Shown: in pieces, positions 27,194 to 37,111 of the stretch
How the letters are laid out: every line of letters begins with the position of its first letter
How positions within the stretch are numbered: the first letter of the stretch is position 1
From: Caldilineales bacterium
GTDB taxonomy: Bacteria > Chloroflexota > Anaerolineae > J102
DNA length: 55,754 bases
Assembly (NCBI GenBank): GCA_019695115.1
Contig: JAIBAP010000040.1
Location: 1-55,754 of the forward strand
Direction of reading: 5' to 3'
Program-made: the position numbers and the translations under genes
Notes under the pieces: model-generated
The model's database searches: none
What the model was told of the DNA's origin: nothing
What the model saw: only the letters and a program-made list of their open reading frames with translations

Positions 27194-28297
27194 TCAGTTC
27201 CCCTCCACCAGCCAGCACGCGTGCGGCGCAAACACCACCTGCACCGGCTCGCCCACGCGCGGGGTCTGCAACAGCCGCTCGTTGAACAGGTCCACAGCGA
27301 TCATCGCCCCCGCCCCGGCCCCCGGTTCGGCCTGGCCGATCTGCACCCGCACCCGCACGATCGACCCCAGGAAGGTCACACTCTCCACCATCGCCGGCAG
27401 GTAGTTCAGGGTCGGGTCTTGTTGGGCCGACAGGCTGGCCAACGACAATTCCTCGGGCCGGATGGCCAGACGTACATCGGCCCCGGCCGGCCGCGCCAAC
27501 GGCGGCACGAGCCGCACCGGCTGGCCCTGGATGGTGCAGCCGCCGGCGGCGGGGTCAGTGATGCGGGCGGGGATGAGGTTGAGCTGGCCGATGAACGAGG
27601 CCGTGAAACTGGTGGCGGGATAGTTGTAGATCTGGAACGGTGTGCCGATCTGCTCGACCTGGCCGGCGTTCATGACCACGATCCGGTCCGAGAGCGACAG
27701 CGCCTCCTCCTGGTCGTGGGTGACATAGACGGTGGTGATCCCCAGCTGCTGCTGGATGCGCCGGATTTCGCCGCGCAACTCGACCCGGATCTTGGCGTCT
27801 AGGGCCGAGAGCGGTTCATCGAGCAAGAGCACTTGCGGACGGATGGCAAGCGCCCGCGCCAGGGCCACCCGCTGCTGCTGCCCGCCCGAAAGCTGGTGGG
27901 GATAGCGGTCGCCCAACCCGGCCAGCCGGATGAGGTCGAGCATCTCTGTCGCCGTGCGTTTGATCTCTTCCGCCGGGCGCTTGACCACTTTGAGGCCAAA
28001 GCCGATATTGCCGGCCACAGTCATGTTGGGGAAGAGGGCGTAGGATTGGAACACCAGCCCGACGTTGCGCTGGTTGGGCGGCTTGCGCGTCACATCCTGC
28101 CCGTCGATGGCGATGCGACCGGAGGTCGGCGTCTCGAAACCGGCGATCATGCGCAGGGTGGTCGTCTTGCCGCAGCCGCTGGGGCCGAGAAACGAGACGA
28201 ACTCGCCCCGCTCCACCCCCAGGTTGAAGTCCTCGACCGCAGGCCGCGGGGCCGAGGGAAAGGTCTTGACGATATTGGTCAGTTCGAGGAAGGGCAT
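27194..28297 (-). CDS. ABC transporter ATPase, PotA/FbpC/PhnT type
   Basis: 367-residue ATPase with canonical motifs: Walker A GPSGCGKTT, Q-loop VFQSYALFP, signature LSGGQQQR, Walker B LLLDEPLSALD and the H-loop VTHD. The C-terminal third is the TOBE regulatory domain (IRPEEL near residue 275). This architecture is typical of importers for iron, polyamines, molybdate or phosphonate-type compounds. It is the last gene of the order binding protein, permease, permease, ATPase. The substrate is not certain. Confidence 0.92.
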   Translation of the reverse strand: MPFLELTNIVKTFPSAPRPAVEDFNLGVERGEFVSFLGPSGCGKTTTLRMIAGFETPTSGRIAIDGQDVTRKPPNQRNVGLVFQSYALFPNMTVAGNIGFGLKVVKRPAEEIKRTATEMLDLIRLAGLGDRYPHQLSGGQQQRVALARALAIRPQVLLLDEPLSALDAKIRVELRGEIRRIQQQLGITTVYVTHDQEEALSLSDRIVVMNAGQVEQIGTPFQIYNYPATSFTASFIGQLNLIPARITDPAAGGCTIQGQPVRLVPPLARPAGADVRLAIRPEELSLASLSAQQDPTLNYLPAMVESVTFLGSIVRVRVQIGQAEPGAGAGAMIAVDLFNERLLQTPRVGEPVQVVFAPHACWLVEGN

Positions 28298-28305
28298 GGG
28301 AGGGA

Positions 28306-28456
28306 GGGTGGCAGGTGGCAGGGGGCAGGTGGCAAGTGGCAGGTGGCAGGTCGCAGGTCGCAGGTGGCAGGTCGCAGGTGGCAGGTGGCAGGTGGCAGGG
28401 GCAGGTGGTAACTGATTACTGATTACTGATTACTGATTACTGATTACTGATTACTG
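28306..28456. repeat. Two short tandem repeat tracts
   Basis: From 28306 to about 28400 there are degenerate GGCAGGTGGCAGGTCGCAG heptamer-type units. From about 28412 to 28456 there are five copies of the 8-base unit TGATTACT. They lie between the ATPase and permease genes of one operon, so they would be transcribed. No open frame is formed. Confidence 0.85.
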
Positions 28457-28531
28457 CCTCTATTCGTCCATTCGTGCCATTCGTGATCGATCCATTTCGC
28501 AATCCGCAATCCGCAATTCACAATCCGCAAC

Positions 28532-29347
28532 CTATCTGGCGCCAGACAAGGCGCCCTGACGCTCGCCGCCGGTGATGATCTGGATGACCATCATCGCCAT
28601 CCAGGTGAGGGCAAAGGTGAGGATGGCCAGGGCGGCCGGCTCGTAGGCGCGATGGTTGCCGAGCAGGGCCAGGTAGGGGCCAAAGGCCGGGCGACCGAGG
28701 AAGGTGGCCAGGGTGAGTTCGCCGACGACGATGGCGAAGGTGAGGAGGGCGCCGCTGAGCAGGGCCACGCGCAGGTTGGGGAAGATGACCCGCGCCAGGA
28801 TCGTCACCCAGCCGGCGCCCAGACTCTGCGCCGCCTCGGTCAGTGTGCGCACATCCATCGCCCGCAAACCGTTATCGACGGCGCGAAACATATAGGGCAG
28901 CGACAGCACCACATAGCCGCCCACCAGCAGGATGTTGGTGGTGGTGGCAGTGTTGGTGAGCGGCGGCAGCACGGGCAGACCGAAAACGGTCAGGGGACGG
29001 CCGTAAGTCTTGATCAATCCGAAGACGAGGACGATGGCCGGGATCACAAACGGCAGCAGGGTGATGAATTCCACCACCGGCCGCCAGCTGGGCACCTTCA
29101 GATGCACCCAGAAGACCGTCGGCACGACCAGGAGCAGGCTGACGACGATGGTGCTGACGGCCATCATGTTCGAGAACAGAAACGTCTCCACAAACTTGGG
29201 GTCGGCAACCGCCGACTGATAGGCCGCCAGGCTGAGGACGCCGCGCTGTTTCTGGAGCGAGAAGACGAAGGTGCCGTAGAGCGGGATCAGGAAATAGAGC
29301 ATGCCCAGGAGGAAGAACACCCAGGCAGAAAGCGAGGCTCGTTTCAT
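28532..29347 (-). CDS. ABC transporter permease, PotC/FbpB-half type
   Basis: 271-residue membrane permease with about six helices. The conserved coupling loop reads EAAQSLGAGWVTILARVIFPNLR. ATG 29347 (MKRASLSAWVFFLLGM) overlaps the upstream permease stop by four bases, so the pair is translationally coupled. The family serves Fe3+, polyamine and aminoethylphosphonate importers. The frame continues upstream of this start only as an overlap. Confidence 0.92.
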   Translation of the reverse strand: MKRASLSAWVFFLLGMLYFLIPLYGTFVFSLQKQRGVLSLAAYQSAVADPKFVETFLFSNMMAVSTIVVSLLLVVPTVFWVHLKVPSWRPVVEFITLLPFVIPAIVLVFGLIKTYGRPLTVFGLPVLPPLTNTATTTNILLVGGYVVLSLPYMFRAVDNGLRAMDVRTLTEAAQSLGAGWVTILARVIFPNLRVALLSGALLTFAIVVGELTLATFLGRPAFGPYLALLGNHRAYEPAALAILTFALTWMAMMVIQIITGGERQGALSGAR

Positions 29348-30234
29348 CGCAGCCACCTCTCTGAACGCCTTTGCAACACGGTGTAGAGTGCAATCGAAAC
29401 GGCCATGACCAGCACCATGCCGAAGGCCATGGCATAGCCCAGGCCGGGGTTGCGCAACACATCCCCGCGGATTTGCGCCCCGATTTGGATCGTCACCAGC
29501 TGCAAGCGCCCGCCGGTGAGGGCATAGGCCGTGGCATAGGCGCCGAAGGCATTGCCGAACAGCAGGATCATACCGCCGAGGATCGAAGGCATGAGGATGG
29601 GCAGGCCAACCATCCGCCAGAACTGCAAGTGCGTGGCGCCCAGATTCGCCGCCGCCTCGCGCCATTCCCGCTTCAGCCCCTCCAACGAGGGCGTCATGAT
29701 CAGCACCATGAGCGGGAACTGGAAATACATATAGGTCAGGCTCAGACCCAAGAAACTATAGAGATTGAACCCGGCCCCGTAGATGTTCAGCCCAAAGGCC
29801 TCGCGCAGGAGGACGGTGATGAAACCGGTGCGGCCCAGGGTGGAGATGAAGGCAAAGGCCAACGGCACCCCGGCAAAGTTCGACGCCACCCCCGATACGG
29901 TGACGATCACCCAACGCAGGGTGCGGGGAATGCCGCCCAGGGTGATGGCGAAGGCAATCAGAAAGCCGAGGATGCCGCCAGCGATGGCCGTCACCAGACT
30001 GATCTCGATCGTCAGCCAATAGGATTGGGGGATCGGCGGTTGGGTCAGGTCGAGCAGGTTCTTCAGCGTCAGCTTGCCTTCCAGATCCTGGAAGGCGCCG
30101 ATCAACAGCGAAAACGAGGGCAGAAGCAGAAAGAGGAGGGCGAAAAGGAAGAACGGCGTCAGACCCAGCCAGGCCCACGAACGGCGGCGGGCTGAGCTGG
30201 ATGGGGGCGGGAGGGCGCTGGCGGTGGCGGCCAT
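29344..30234 (-). CDS. ABC transporter permease, PotB type
   Basis: 296-residue membrane permease, first of the pair. After a Ser/Ala/Pro-rich N-terminus there are six helices, with the coupling loop REAAANLGATHLQFWRMVGLPILMP. ATG 30234 is chosen because GGGAGA lies upstream; an upstream TTG is less likely. It follows the binding-protein gene by 78 bases on the same strand. Confidence 0.92.
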   Translation of the reverse strand: MAATASALPPPSSSARRRSWAWLGLTPFFLFALLFLLLPSFSLLIGAFQDLEGKLTLKNLLDLTQPPIPQSYWLTIEISLVTAIAGGILGFLIAFAITLGGIPRTLRWVIVTVSGVASNFAGVPLAFAFISTLGRTGFITVLLREAFGLNIYGAGFNLYSFLGLSLTYMYFQFPLMVLIMTPSLEGLKREWREAAANLGATHLQFWRMVGLPILMPSILGGMILLFGNAFGAYATAYALTGGRLQLVTIQIGAQIRGDVLRNPGLGYAMAFGMVLVMAVSIALYTVLQRRSERWLR

Positions 30235-30312
30235 GGGGTGGTCTCCCTGCAAGTGGGATGTATCGAGCGGCGACCGTGGCGGTCGCCGCTCGATACAGGC
30301 AAGAAAGGCCCC

Positions 30313-32535
30313 TTACTCGGCGGCCTTGACGTCAGCACCAACGATGGAATCCCAGCCTTCGGTGATCAACTTCTTGGCCGCGGCCTGCTGATCCAGGCTG
30401 GGGAAGGCGGCGCCCGAAACGTCCGGCAGCTTGGCCAGCAGGTCGGCGGGGATGACCCCGCGCGCCCGCATGTCGGCCTCACGGATGGGATGGCAATAGC
30501 CCTTCATCCATCCCAACTGCCCTTCGTCCGAGTACAGATACTCCATCCACAGCTTGGCGGCGTTCGGATGCGGCGCATAGGCGCTGATCGCCTGCAAGTA
30601 CACGCCGCCCAGCCGTCCGCTGGCAGGAATCACCGTCTCTACCGGCGGGTTGCCCTCGAAGCTGTCCGCCCCCGACAGCGCGTTGTAGTCCCAGGTGATC
30701 CGCACCGGCGTCTCACCCTTCGCCACCGTGCCGTTGTTGGCGATCACCGGCACCAGGTTCCCCGCCTGGTTCATCTGGGCAAAGTAGTCCAGACCCGCCT
30801 GCGCATCGTCCAACGAACCACCGTTCGCCAGCGCCGACGCATACACCGTCAGGATCGCCTGGTTCGAGGTGCGCGGGTCGCCCGACATCCCCACCGCCGC
30901 CGCAAACTCCGGCTTCAGCAGGTCGGCCCAGTCCTGCGGCGCTTCGGCAATGATGTCCTTGTTGACCATGAACGACAACACGCCGTAGTAGTCGCCGTAC
31001 CAGTACCCGTCCGCATCCTTCACCTCGTCCGGGATCGTGTCCCAGGTCGAGACCTTGTACGGCGCAATCAGCCCTTCCGCCTGCGCCTGCGGCCCAAACG
31101 AGAAGCCCACGTCGATCACGTCCGGCGCTTGCGGCCCTTTGTTGCCCTTGTTCGCTCGGATCGCTTCCACCTCGTCCCCCGAACCGGCGTCCGGGTTCAG
31201 TTCGTTCACCGTCAATCCGTACTTGGCCTTGAAACCTTCGATCACCTCGCCATAGTTGCACCAATCGTGCGGCAGGGCAATCGTCGTCAACTCCCCTTCC
31301 GCCTGTGCTGCTTTGATCAACTCGGCCATCGCGTCGGCGGCCGGGGCAGCCGGGGCGGCATCGGCGGCCTGGATGTTGGCGCCGACGACGGAGTCCCAGC
31401 CTTTGGTGATCACGTCTTTGGCCGCGGCCTGTTGCTCCAGGCTGGGGAAGGCGGCGCCCGAAACGTCCGGCAGCTTGGCCAGCAGGTCGGCGGGGATGAC
31501 CCCACGCGCCCGCATGTCGGCCTCGCGGATGGGATGGCAGTAGCCCTTCATCCACCCCAACTGCCCTTCATCCGAGTACAGATACTCCATCCACAGCTTG
31601 GCGGCGTTCGGATGCGGCGCATAGGCGCTGATCGCCTGCAAGTACACGCCTCCTAGCCGTCCGCTGGCAGGAATCACCGTCTCTACCGGCGGGTTGCCCT
31701 CGAAGCTGTCCGCCCCCGACAGCGCGTTGTAGTCCCAGGTGATCCGCACCGGCGTCTCACCCTTCGCCACCGTGCCGTTGTTGGCGATCACCGGCACCAG
31801 GTTCCCCGCCTGGTTCATCTGGGCAAAGTAGTCCAGACCCGCCTGCGCATCGTCCAACGAACCACCGTTCGCCAGCGCCGACGCATACACCGTCAGGATC
31901 GCCTGGTTCGAGGTGCGCGGGTCGCCCGACATCCCCACCGCCGCCGCAAACTCCGGCTTCAGCAGGTCGGCCCAGTCCTGCGGCGCTTCGGCGATGATGT
32001 CCTTGTTGACCATGAACGACAACACGCCGTAGTAGTCGCCGTACCAGTACCCATCCGCATCCTTCACCTCGTCCGGGATCGTGTCCCAGGTCGAGACCTT
32101 GTACGGCGCAATCAGCCCTTCCGCCTGCGCCTGCGGCCCAAACGAGAAGCCCACGTCGATCACGTCCGGCGCCTGCGGCCCTTTGTTGCCCTTGTTCGCC
32201 CGGATCGCTTCCACCTCATCCCCCGAACCGGCGTCCGGGTTCAGTTCGTTCACCGCCAAGCCGTACTTGGCCTTGAAACCTTCGATCACCTCGCCATAGT
32301 TGCACCAGTCGTGCGGCAGGGCAATCGTCGTCAACTCCCCTTCCGCCTGTGCTGCTTTGATCAACTCGGCCATCGGGTCGTTGGCGGCAGGCTCGGCAGG
32401 GGCGGCGGTCGGTTCGGGTGCGGCGGTGGGCTGCGCCGCGGGGGTGGCGGCGCCACCTCCACACGAGACCAGCATGGCCAGGACGACCAGCAGGGCGCTG
32501 AGGTGGAGCAGGCGGCGCTTGGTTCGGAATCTCAT
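30313..32535 (-). CDS. Tandem-duplicated extracellular solute-binding lipoprotein
   Basis: 740-residue lipoprotein with two nearly identical substrate-binding domains in one chain. The signal ends at Cys25 (MLVSC), and a Pro/Ala/Thr linker runs to residue 54. Copy 1 is about residues 55-402 and copy 2 about 403-740; the repeat distance is 1044 bases (348 codons). The copies differ by scattered synonymous changes, one Ala/Thr change (GLAVNE versus GLTVNE) and divergent ends, joined by ADAAPAAPAADA. Start ATG 32535 has AAGGAGG in front. Each domain belongs to the group binding Fe3+, polyamines or phosphonates. A single long frame and the divergent ends argue against an assembly error, which cannot be excluded. 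Confidence 0.88.
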   Translation of the reverse strand: MRFRTKRRLLHLSALLVVLAMLVSCGGGAATPAAQPTAAPEPTAAPAEPAANDPMAELIKAAQAEGELTTIALPHDWCNYGEVIEGFKAKYGLAVNELNPDAGSGDEVEAIRANKGNKGPQAPDVIDVGFSFGPQAQAEGLIAPYKVSTWDTIPDEVKDADGYWYGDYYGVLSFMVNKDIIAEAPQDWADLLKPEFAAAVGMSGDPRTSNQAILTVYASALANGGSLDDAQAGLDYFAQMNQAGNLVPVIANNGTVAKGETPVRITWDYNALSGADSFEGNPPVETVIPASGRLGGVYLQAISAYAPHPNAAKLWMEYLYSDEGQLGWMKGYCHPIREADMRARGVIPADLLAKLPDVSGAAFPSLEQQAAAKDVITKGWDSVVGANIQAADAAPAAPAADAMAELIKAAQAEGELTTIALPHDWCNYGEVIEGFKAKYGLTVNELNPDAGSGDEVEAIRANKGNKGPQAPDVIDVGFSFGPQAQAEGLIAPYKVSTWDTIPDEVKDADGYWYGDYYGVLSFMVNKDIIAEAPQDWADLLKPEFAAAVGMSGDPRTSNQAILTVYASALANGGSLDDAQAGLDYFAQMNQAGNLVPVIANNGTVAKGETPVRITWDYNALSGADSFEGNPPVETVIPASGRLGGVYLQAISAYAPHPNAAKLWMEYLYSDEGQLGWMKGYCHPIREADMRARGVIPADLLAKLPDVSGAAFPSLDQQAAAKKLITEGWDSIVGADVKAAE

Positions 32536-32794
32536 GGTTCTACCTCCTTGTAGATGCAGTGAGTGTGACAATCGATGAGTTGCGATGTACAGCCTGTTTG
32601 CTCTTTCCGGGCCGTCTCTACCCCGAACGACGCCGGGCAAGCGGGCGGAATGATAGCAGAGACGGGGGCGGACGTAAAATGCGCAAGCGGGGGGAGGGGC
32701 CGACCCCGCACGGGCGCAGCGCCAGGGCAGTGATCCAGGAAAATCCGGCCGCCGGGCGCAGCCGAGGGGCCTCGCGGCCAGGCCGGCGAGTGGA

Positions 32795-35700
32795 TCAGGG
32801 CCGGGGCTGCGCTGCGCCTGGGCGGATGGGCCGGCCAAGAGGAGACAGGCCGGGGCCTGGCCGGCGACGAGCGACGATGAGGCCCAGGGCCAGGCCGAGG
32901 CCAAGCGCCAGGGCCAGCAACCACAGTGGGCGGGACGCGGCGGGGGCGGCGTGCAGCCCGGCCAGGTGGATGGCGGTGGGGGTGAAGTTGAGGGTGTGGT
33001 CCTCGACTTCGCCGCCGGTGGCGCCGCCGGTAGGGGGCAGATTGGCGCTGGGACCGAGGGGGGCGACAGCCGGGGCGTTGGCCTGGGCGGCGGCCTGGGC
33101 GGCGGCCTCGGCCCCGGCCAGCAGGTGGCTGCCGCAAGCGCCGGGGACGACGCGCAAACGCAGGTTGTAGCTGCGCGGGTTGGGGGCGGCGCCATCGAAG
33201 ACGGTGGGGGCGGCCCAGGCGACCTGGAGCGCGGCAGCATTGGCGGCGGTGAAGGCCGGTGTGCTGGCCTCGCCGCTGTCGGCAAAGCTGTTGTTCTGGT
33301 TCCAGTCGATCCAGCCGTAGACGCAGGCGCCGCTCGCGCCCACACCGCGGACATCGACGGTGATGTAGCCGCCGCCGCTGGCCCAGTTGGGGTCGAGGCC
33401 GACGAAGCCGACCACCCCGTCGTCGGCCCCATCGCCGCCGGCGCTAGTCTCGCGCGACCAGGCGGCGCCCAGTCTGGGTGCGCCGCTGCCGGTGTGCCAG
33501 GCATCGCCATAGGCGGTATTCGTGCTGTGGTCGGGGTAGAGACCGAGGCCGATGAGCACGGGGTCGTGATCGGAGGAGCGGTAGGCATTGGCCTGGTACA
33601 AATTGGTGGCCGTGGGCTTGGCGTCGAAGCTCTGTTCGCCTGCGTCCTGGATGGTGTCGTTGTAATCCAGCAGATTGACCTCATCGGCGTTGATGTGCCA
33701 TTCGGCCAGACCCGTCACCTGCGATGTCAACGTGGCGCTGCTGAGGGCGTGATCCAGGTAGCCAAGCTGACCGTCGAAGACATAGCCGTAGCCGGAGGCC
33801 CCACCATAGCTGTTGACAAGGTCGGTGTAGCCAGCGCCAGTGATATTCGTGATCGCCGTATCCTTGCGATGAGAATTGAGGTCGCCAATGATCAGAAAGT
33901 CCGAGTCGCCGAGGCTGGAGGCAAGCGACGGCAGCCAGGTGTTCACCAAATAGGTGGCGCCCTTCTGCCGCGTGTCGCTCCAGCAGCTCTGGCCATCAAG
34001 CTGATCGAGGTCAGCGCCAGTAGCGTCCCCGCAGCCCTTTGACTTGAAATGATTGACCACCAGCGTGAACTGCTCACCCCAAACGTTTTCCTGGAAAGTC
34101 TGCGCCACCGCCGGGCGGCTGCGCTGTGTGCCGGTGCCGTTGGGGTCGGTGAACGCGGCGGCGGTGAGCGTCTGCACCGCGCCCACCGGCGTCACCTTGC
34201 CGGGCTTGTAGAGGATGCCCACCGTGATCTGGTCGGTGCCCACGACCCCGGTGTTGATGTAGTCGTAGACGCCGGCGCCGGCAACAGCATTCAGCTTGCT
34301 CACCAGGTCGGCGATGGCCGTGCCATTGTTCTCGATCTCCATCAAACCGATTACATCTGCATCCAACCCGGTGATCGCAGCGACGATCTTGTCGGATTGC
34401 CGCGTAAACTCCGCCGCCGAATTCGCTCCACGCACATTGATGGTGGTGAAGTAGTTCAAAACGTTGAAACTGGCGACCTTGATGTTGCCGGTGACAGAGG
34501 GGGCCGACGGACGCGGGTTGCCGGAGGTGAAGGCGTAGCTGAAGGCCGCAGTGACAGGCCGGATGCGCCAGGCGTCGGTGCCGGTGAGACCGGCAAAGGA
34601 GTAATGCAGCACACCGGTGAGATCGGTGATGGTGTCGCCGCCACGGAAGTAGTTCGTGGTGCTGAAGCCGTCGGGCGCGGGATGGAAGACCGGGATGTCG
34701 GGATTCTCCATCAGGGCGTGGTTCTGCTGATTGCTGTCGTCATCCAGGATGACGATACGCCGGGCCAAGTCGATTTGGTGGGCGGTGTAGCCAGAGGTCG
34801 ATGGCGAACTGGTATCGGTGAGCTGGCGGAAGCGGCCGCCCTGGGCCAGCACCACCTGCCCATAGCGGAACAACTCGAAGTATTCGGTCACGCTCAAGGT
34901 CGTTGGGAACTTCACCAGCATCCCCTCGAACGGCTCGTAATAGGCGTCGATCTGCGCGGTCGCGCCAGCCAGATCGGTGGCGGTGACGCCGGGCACAGGC
35001 AGGGTGAGTGATGCCGGCGTGGGCAGCGTATTGCCGCTGCTGAGCACCACCACCGCGCCCGCTGTCGTGGCGTTCAACTGACTGTTGCTGAAGTACTCGC
35101 TCGAAGCGCCCGTTACCTGCACCTTGTCACCCACGGTGACATCGGTGGGGCACGTCTGGCAGTAGACAAAGATGCCCTCGGAGGTGGCGGCATTGCCATC
35201 GGCATCTCCATCCTCCTCCTGGATGAAAAAGCCGTCCAGCTTGAAGTCGTCGACCCCGGTCACGCCCTGGAAGTCGCCGATGACGATAGCCTCGACCGTG
35301 AATGTGCCGGCGTTGGCGGTGCTGCCGCTGCCCTGAACGTCATGAATCTTGCTGAGGGACACGGTTGTTGGCGTTGCTGTGGGTGTCGGCGTCGCTGTGG
35401 GCGTGGGCGTCGGCCCAGACGTCGGCGTCGCTGTGGGTGTGGGCGTCGGCCCAGCGGCGTAATCTGTCATCTCAAAATCATCTACCATCAACCGCTCACC
35501 GCTGGTTTTACTAATACGAATGATGATATCGTCAGCGGAATCAGCCCCATTTGAGGCATTGATCGTGCCCGACACCTGTTTCCAGTCACTGGAACCTAGC
35601 CATGTGTTGTTGATAGTTTGTACTGTTGTCCATGATAAGCCATTATTCGTGCTGTACTCAACGACATAGATCGGCTCGGGCGAGGAATCCCAACGTCGTA

Positions 35701-36094
35701 CCCATACCGAAAAAGTGCCAACGCCACCTGTGGTCACCGTAGCCCGCCAGAATGGCGTTCCACTATCTCTCAATCTCCACGCATAGCTGCTGCCACTATG
35801 GGACCCCGGGAAACCATCTTGAGCCGTTGAAGTTTGTCTAAGTGACTCTTCAGCATAAAAAATAACTTCTAGATGACTGGAATTGCTGTACTGTTTTGTT
35901 CCATAGGCGCTCAAGGTGGCTCCAGTCACATTGACCCAATTGCCATCTGTGTCGAAAGGTTCAGTGTACGTAGCCAGTGGCGCTTGCGGCACAGCCGCCA
36001 CCCGCGGCCCACCATTCACCACCAACACCAACAGCATCAACATCAGCAGAGACAACAGACGTCCACACATTCGCAGCAGGGGGAGGGTCTTCAT
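32795..36094 (-). CDS. Extracellular ExeM/NucH-type nuclease with GEVED domain
   Basis: 1099-residue exported nuclease. A signal peptide (1-33) leads to a beta-sandwich (35-215) and a Pro/Thr linker. An OB-like domain (about 245-370) precedes the endonuclease/exonuclease/phosphatase domain (about 545-850), with VASFNVLNYF, GLMEIENN, IIGDLNSHR and YRSSDHDP as the metal and catalytic motifs. A GEVED domain near 880-1035 includes GWIDWNQNNSFADSGE and GEVEDHTL. The C-terminus has a membrane helix with an Arg-rich tail, so the protein is probably surface-anchored. Extracellular DNA degradation would release phosphate for the Pst systems nearby. Confidence 0.88.
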   Translation of the reverse strand: MKTLPLLRMCGRLLSLLMLMLLVLVVNGGPRVAAVPQAPLATYTEPFDTDGNWVNVTGATLSAYGTKQYSNSSHLEVIFYAEESLRQTSTAQDGFPGSHSGSSYAWRLRDSGTPFWRATVTTGGVGTFSVWVRRWDSSPEPIYVVEYSTNNGLSWTTVQTINNTWLGSSDWKQVSGTINASNGADSADDIIIRISKTSGERLMVDDFEMTDYAAGPTPTPTATPTSGPTPTPTATPTPTATPTTVSLSKIHDVQGSGSTANAGTFTVEAIVIGDFQGVTGVDDFKLDGFFIQEEDGDADGNAATSEGIFVYCQTCPTDVTVGDKVQVTGASSEYFSNSQLNATTAGAVVVLSSGNTLPTPASLTLPVPGVTATDLAGATAQIDAYYEPFEGMLVKFPTTLSVTEYFELFRYGQVVLAQGGRFRQLTDTSSPSTSGYTAHQIDLARRIVILDDDSNQQNHALMENPDIPVFHPAPDGFSTTNYFRGGDTITDLTGVLHYSFAGLTGTDAWRIRPVTAAFSYAFTSGNPRPSAPSVTGNIKVASFNVLNYFTTINVRGANSAAEFTRQSDKIVAAITGLDADVIGLMEIENNGTAIADLVSKLNAVAGAGVYDYINTGVVGTDQITVGILYKPGKVTPVGAVQTLTAAAFTDPNGTGTQRSRPAVAQTFQENVWGEQFTLVVNHFKSKGCGDATGADLDQLDGQSCWSDTRQKGATYLVNTWLPSLASSLGDSDFLIIGDLNSHRKDTAITNITGAGYTDLVNSYGGASGYGYVFDGQLGYLDHALSSATLTSQVTGLAEWHINADEVNLLDYNDTIQDAGEQSFDAKPTATNLYQANAYRSSDHDPVLIGLGLYPDHSTNTAYGDAWHTGSGAPRLGAAWSRETSAGGDGADDGVVGFVGLDPNWASGGGYITVDVRGVGASGACVYGWIDWNQNNSFADSGEASTPAFTAANAAALQVAWAAPTVFDGAAPNPRSYNLRLRVVPGACGSHLLAGAEAAAQAAAQANAPAVAPLGPSANLPPTGGATGGEVEDHTLNFTPTAIHLAGLHAAPAASRPLWLLALALGLGLALGLIVARRRPGPGLSPLGRPIRPGAAQPRP

Positions 36095-36363
36095 TGCAAG
36101 GCGTCCTTTTGGCGATGCGCATCAGCGCGCTCGCCTGATCGATTGAGGGAGGGGAGGGGAGGGGAGGAAAAGAAGGGGCCGGTGGCGCCAGTTGCGGCTG
36201 CGGCTGGATGCGACCAGACTCAGGGCGCGGCAAAACCGGCGAGGCACTCTTTATACACGCCTCCTGCCGCCATCGCCAAACCAACGGCGCGGCCAGACAA
36301 GGGCCGGCAGCGCCGCCGGCCCCGCCATATGGCCACACCAAACGCTGGCGCAGTCGCCGGCGG

Positions 36364-37038
36364 TCAGGCGACATCCTCCTCCCAACCGGTGTCCAGCAAC
36401 TCGCCGGTCACACAGTAGATCACACGCTCGCAGATATTGGTGGCCCGGTCCGCGGCCCGCTCCAGGTTGTGCGCCGCCATCAACAGCAGATTGGCCTGGC
36501 GGATGCGGCTGACATCGGCAAACAGCAGGGTGATCAGCTCGCTGTAGATCTGGTCGTAGAGCGAGTCCACCTCCTCATCCCTGGCGATCACATGCTCGGC
36601 CAGGTGCACATCGCGGTGGACGAAGGCCCGCAGCGATTCATGCACCATCGTCTGGGCGATTGCGGCCATGCGCGGGATGTCGATCAGCGGCTTCATCAGC
36701 TCCTCCGCCCCGATCTTGACATTGACGCGCCCGATGCCCTTGCCATAATCGCCGATCCGTTCCAGCTCGTTGCAGATAAAAAGAACCGCTGCCAGGGTGC
36801 GCAAGTCGCCGGCGGTGGGCTGTTGCAGGGCGATGACGGTCAGGGTGTCGGCCTCGATCCGGTAGCGCAGTTCGTCGATGGCGCGGTCAGCTGCCACCAG
36901 CCGTTGCGAGGCGTCCAGGTCGCGCGTTCGCAGCGCCTCGACCGCGGTCAGCAGCGCCTCCTCCACCCTGGCGCCCAGTTTGAGAACCTCATCCTGCAAA
37001 CGGCGCAGATCCTGATCGAAAGCAGTGCGAAGCATCAT
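36364..37038 (-). CDS. phoU: Second PhoU-family protein
   Basis: 224-residue PhoU homologue with two helical bundles. Landmarks are YRIEADTLTVIALQQPTAGDLR with CNELERIGDYGKGIG, and HNLERAADRATNICERVIYCVTG in the second half. It differs clearly from the copy at 17027. It lies downstream of arsC and chrA on the same strand and not directly behind the second pst operon. It may serve that operon or act as an independent regulator. ATG 37035 is an equal alternative start. Confidence 0.93.
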   Translation of the reverse strand: MMLRTAFDQDLRRLQDEVLKLGARVEEALLTAVEALRTRDLDASQRLVAADRAIDELRYRIEADTLTVIALQQPTAGDLRTLAAVLFICNELERIGDYGKGIGRVNVKIGAEELMKPLIDIPRMAAIAQTMVHESLRAFVHRDVHLAEHVIARDEEVDSLYDQIYSELITLLFADVSRIRQANLLLMAAHNLERAADRATNICERVIYCVTGELLDTGWEEDVA

Positions 37039-37111
37039 TGTCTTTCTCCAACCATGAAGTGCAGCCCCCGCCTCGGCCGGCGCCGTGGGACGCGGGAGCG
37101 AATCGATGTCC

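Noticed and set aside
30313-33684. Single 1123-residue open frame including the duplicated binding protein
   Set aside because: The part beyond 32535 is antisense-frame overlap with the nuclease gene. A lipoprotein signal and AAGGAGG define the start at 32535.
34049-35011. Long + strand open frames inside the nuclease and other - strand genes
   Set aside because: They are antisense shadows typical of high-GC DNA: low-complexity composition, no ribosome binding sites and no recognisable domains.
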